Source of the DNA: Berghia stephanieae
Taxonomy: Eukaryota; Mollusca; Gastropoda; Nudibranchia; Aeolidiidae
Direction: 5' to 3'
Length of the DNA: 64,000 nt
NCBI GenBank assembly: GCA_034508935.3
Contig: CM067448.1
Span: forward strand, 7,977,649 to 8,041,648
Part shown: piece after piece, positions 59,233 through 64,000 of the stretch
Position numbering within the stretch: position 1 is the stretch's first letter
Layout: each line of letters starts with the position of its first letter
The notes under the pieces: generated by a model
Databases searched by the model: none
The model's input: only the letters and a program-made list of their open reading frames with translations
What the model was told of the DNA's origin: nothing
Translations under genes and position numbers: made by a program

Positions 59233-60119
59233 CATGCGTCTCTCGTCCTCGCTCCGCGAGATAGGCCTTGTATTTATTCATCTGTTAAATTATAGATAGT
59301 ATGGAGTGGACGTCAGTCAGGTCATTGTTATTGTTTTTCTCCATCCACGTTTATGAGTAATTCTCACTAAACTGTATGAACCAGACTATAAAAGTACATG
59401 GTTACACATAGTTCTGTGTGTTGGTCCGTTATACTTTCGGATGGCATTGTTGTGAGCTTCTTATGCAAGCGCATACACATTGTTGGCGCTTCGAAACGGT
59501 ATTAAGTCGGGATTTTCAATTTTGGGTATTTTGTACCCAATCAAAGCTTATTTTATGCCTAAAAATTTGAGACCAAATTTATTAAATTCTGATAATTCAT
59601 TGCCGTGATATGACCGATAGTACTAGGGAGAGTGTAAAAACCAGGTTTTGAGGAAATCGACTTTGAAGTTGAGGCACCTTTTTCACGCAGTCGAATCAAT
59701 GGGCAAAGGTAACTCCTTGGATACGGGCATTGAAAATTTAACAAGAGAAATCAAATTTGGCATGAGCTTAGAATTAAATAATACGCACACAAATTATTGC
59801 AATAATCCAATTGTTACTTTTGTGGTTATTTATTATTATGTAAGGTGCTCTTGAATTAATAAAAACACCAATAAATGTCTGCAACTTCACGAAATTGTTC
59901 ACTTGTTGACGGTTTTTTTGACATTTAATTAAACAATCAATGAAATAAGAATCATTACTATGACATTTTTGTTTTATTTAATGGAGGAAATACGATTTCA
60001 AAATGTCAAAAGTTAAAGAACAGCTAATATTTTCATTACAGTTTGAAACAACGTAAAGCCGGGTGGACACAGAGAGAAATATCAAGAAAGAGGATGAGAG
60101 AGCAAGGAAAAGAAACTCG

Positions 60120-60166
<47 letters not shown>

Positions 60167-60340
60167 GAGGGAGAGAGAGAGAGAGAGAGAGGAGGGGGGG
60201 GGGGGCGATTGTGCATTAAAGAGGACAGGAGGGAAAAAGTGTGTGTGTGGGTGTGTGTGTGTGTGTGTACGTGTTTGTGTTTGTATGTGTGAAAGAAACA
60301 CGCGGGGGGGGGGGGGGGGGGGGGGGGAGAGAGAGCGATT
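60120..60340. repeat. Compound microsatellites, duplication copy 2
   Basis: Same five arrays as 34955-35225 but shorter GA tracts and a longer G run. Confidence 0.92.
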
Positions 60341-60604
60341 GCGATTGAGCTAGATATAAAGAAAGGACTTAATACCGCTTCGAGGCGAAGGGTCACCATT
60401 GTGCTAACAGTACTCTACAAAAACTTTTTTAAATCCCTTGAGTCCATAAACTGGATGATGCTTTTTCTTGAAAAGTCTGCCTATAAACTGCATTTTTCTT
60501 TTTAAAGAAAAGCCTAAAAATTATATTGAAACAAACAGTTGAGTTTGTGACTGTGACTATGACTGTCTGTATGAGAGTATGGGTATGTTTGAACGTGAAA
60601 GTGA

Positions 60605-60643
<39 letters not shown>

Positions 60644-60658
60644 TAATAATAATAATAA

Positions 60659-60690
<32 letters not shown>
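60605..60690. repeat. AAT and AGT arrays, duplication copy 2
   Basis: Shorter counterpart of 35516-35632. Confidence 0.92.
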
Positions 60691-60832
60691 TTGCACCACT
60701 GCTCTTTCAGAGACCCTGTTGTCATATTGAATTTGAATCTCACACAGCTACTAAGTAGAAGATAGGATCAGTTCTCATCACAGAGAAACCACCCTATGTT
60801 TTTTCATTGTCCAAGTCGACAGTCCATCTTAA

Positions 60833-61135
60833 TTATTGAGCTTTATATAGCGCAATATCCACTAAATGTGCTCAAAGCGCTTTACAAGGGGTCCTGGTCA
60901 ACAGCAACATTTAACATGTAGGACGGGACATGCCGCCTGTTAGGCGATATTACAATTTTTCGGACAAAGACAACGCTGTTAATGACCAGGTACTCATTTT
61001 ACACCTGAGTACGGTGAGAGAATGTGAGTAAAGAGCCTTTTCCAAGGACTCAACTATGCGTCGAGCGCCGGGCTCGAATCCAGGACCTTCCGATCCGAAA
61101 GCGAGTGTCATACCACTAAACCACATAGCCGCACA
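60833..61135 (-). mobile_element. tRNA-derived SINE (family 1), duplication copy 2
   Basis: Same SINE as 35775-36077, one C lost in GGGGTCCTGG. Confidence 0.88.
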
Positions 61136-61142
61136 TCTTAAG

Positions 61143-62369
61143 CGAAGAGAATTCTTTTTGCAAACTACTCAGAAGAAAAAGTAGGGAATATAACGTTGAC
61201 ATGCACACCACAACCCACACTTAATATAAAGAACCGTAGCAAACGGGTCCCTAATCTTGCTTTTGAGCGCGGTGTCCGCAAGGCGTACCGTACGATTTTG
61301 GACTCTCTACCTGCGGAGGAGTCGGACATCCCCGTTCAGTCCCCGAGAAGTGGGTGCAGCCATTAGCGATGTAAAGAACGGCAAAGCAGCAGGGATAGAC
61401 GGCATATATCACGATATGGTGACGCATCTGGGCCCCAGGGCACGGGCCTGGCTGGCAGAGACAATGTCTGACGTCCTTGCAAAAGGAAAGCTCCCACAAG
61501 TGTGGAAGCACGCAAAGATAGTTGCCATCCTGAAGCCCGGGAAACCGGCGAAGGAGGCCGACAGTTACAGACCCATATCTCTACTGAGCTGTCTTTACAA
61601 ATTGTTGGAGAGCGTTCTATTAAACCGATGGGGGCCGGTCCTAGACTTTGCCCTGCCACCCGAGCAGGCGGGCTTCAGGGAAGTGAGGTGCACCACGGAA
61701 CAGGTCATTAGCCTTACAGAGCATATTGAAGCAGGGTTCGAGAGGAAACAACAAACATGTGCGGTATTTATAGACCTATCAGTGCGTACGAAGCGGTCTG
61801 TTGCGAAGGATTAATGCTCAAACTTGCAAAGATCATAAGGTGCAAAAAGACCTTGAAGTTGTTCTCTTCAATCTTGGGGGAAAGGCAATTCCACGTCGCT
61901 CTGGGAGACGCTACGAGTAAAGTAAGGAAATTGAAGAATGGGGGTCCCTCGGGGTTCGGTACTAGCGCCAATTCCTCCCTGAGCTGGGATACGAGGACGA
62001 CTGGGCACTCGTTACTCAAAGTGTGGACCCGTCTCGAGAGCGTACTCAGTGAGGACGTCACCAGACTCAAATCCTACTTCGTCAAGTGATACCCGAAGAT
62101 GAACACTTCAAAAACCGTGGCCACTGCATTCCACCTATGTAGTGCATGACACACCGGCAAACTGAACGTCCTCGTCGGGGACCAGCCACTCCAATATGAG
62201 CAGCATCCAAAATACTTGGGTGACTCTGGACCCAGCCTTACCTATCGGGTGCATCTCGAAAGAGTTGCCCGGAAGATAGAGAAACGCAACAGTCTTCTGA
62301 GGAAGCTGGCGGGATCGACTTGGGGCGCTAACCAAGCACTCCTGAGAACGTCCCCCCTGGCACTATGCT
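61143..62369 (+). mobile_element. I-like LINE fragment, duplication copy 2
   Basis: Counterpart of 36085-37310. RT motifs KNGKAAGIDGIY, DSYRPISLLSCLYKLLE and PEQAGFR are all retained. One extra C near 61343 shifts the N-terminal frame relative to copy 1. Confidence 0.8.

Positions 62370-64000
<1,631 letters not shown>

Overview
This is animal nuclear DNA, not bacterial. It has spliced genes with GT-AG introns, several non-LTR retrotransposon (LINE) clades, tRNA-derived SINEs, miniature inverted-repeat transposons and very long microsatellites, in an AT-rich background with low gene density. The mix of RTE-like, L2/CR1-like, Rex1-like and I-like LINEs with SINEs ending in a GCGCTATATAAA-type tail fits a marine invertebrate (deuterostome or lophotrochozoan). 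The species cannot be fixed from sequence alone.

Two host genes are well supported. (1) A seven-exon minus-strand gene runs from 23844 down to 9035. All splice junctions are GT-AG, all phases agree, and the joined exons give a 306-residue type II membrane protein of the METTL24-like methyltransferase family. Its introns are packed with SINEs, MITEs, LINE ends and microsatellites. (2) A single-exon F-box protein CDS (FBXO39-like, 396 residues) lies on the plus strand at 50506-51696, just after a 5'UTR splice acceptor. A short stretch at 33844-33970 looks like one exon of a PM20D2-type M20 peptidase, without the rest of the gene.

Layout: 0-9 kb holds repeats (L2-like LINE end, piggyBac-like MITEs, about 520-bp SINE-like copies, a foldback element, a long AGT array). 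9-24 kb is the METTL24-like gene. 24-27 kb is a hAT-like insertion that consists mostly of a 2.3-kb GGT/AGT/GAT minisatellite and has split a SINE. 27-34 kb holds MITEs, LINE ends and little else. 34-40.5 kb is an I-like LINE split by two other LINEs, and its first 4.86 kb is duplicated at 59.2-64 kb. 40.9-44 kb is an apparently intact RTE-like LINE with one 997-codon ORF. 45-49.5 kb holds diverged long direct repeats and MITEs. 50.5-51.7 kb is the F-box gene. 51.8-59.2 kb holds minisatellites and six more about 520-bp copies.

The most notable non-genic items are: the about 520-bp interspersed family (13 copies, 9-13-bp target duplications, A-rich tail, hairpins near both ends); foldback repeats carrying a hammerhead-ribozyme-like core; the near-identical segmental duplication; the hAT-like minisatellite carrier; and the link between LINE/SINE tails and microsatellite arrays. 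No operon, CRISPR or prokaryotic defence system is present, and I found no convincing previously undescribed multi-gene system.
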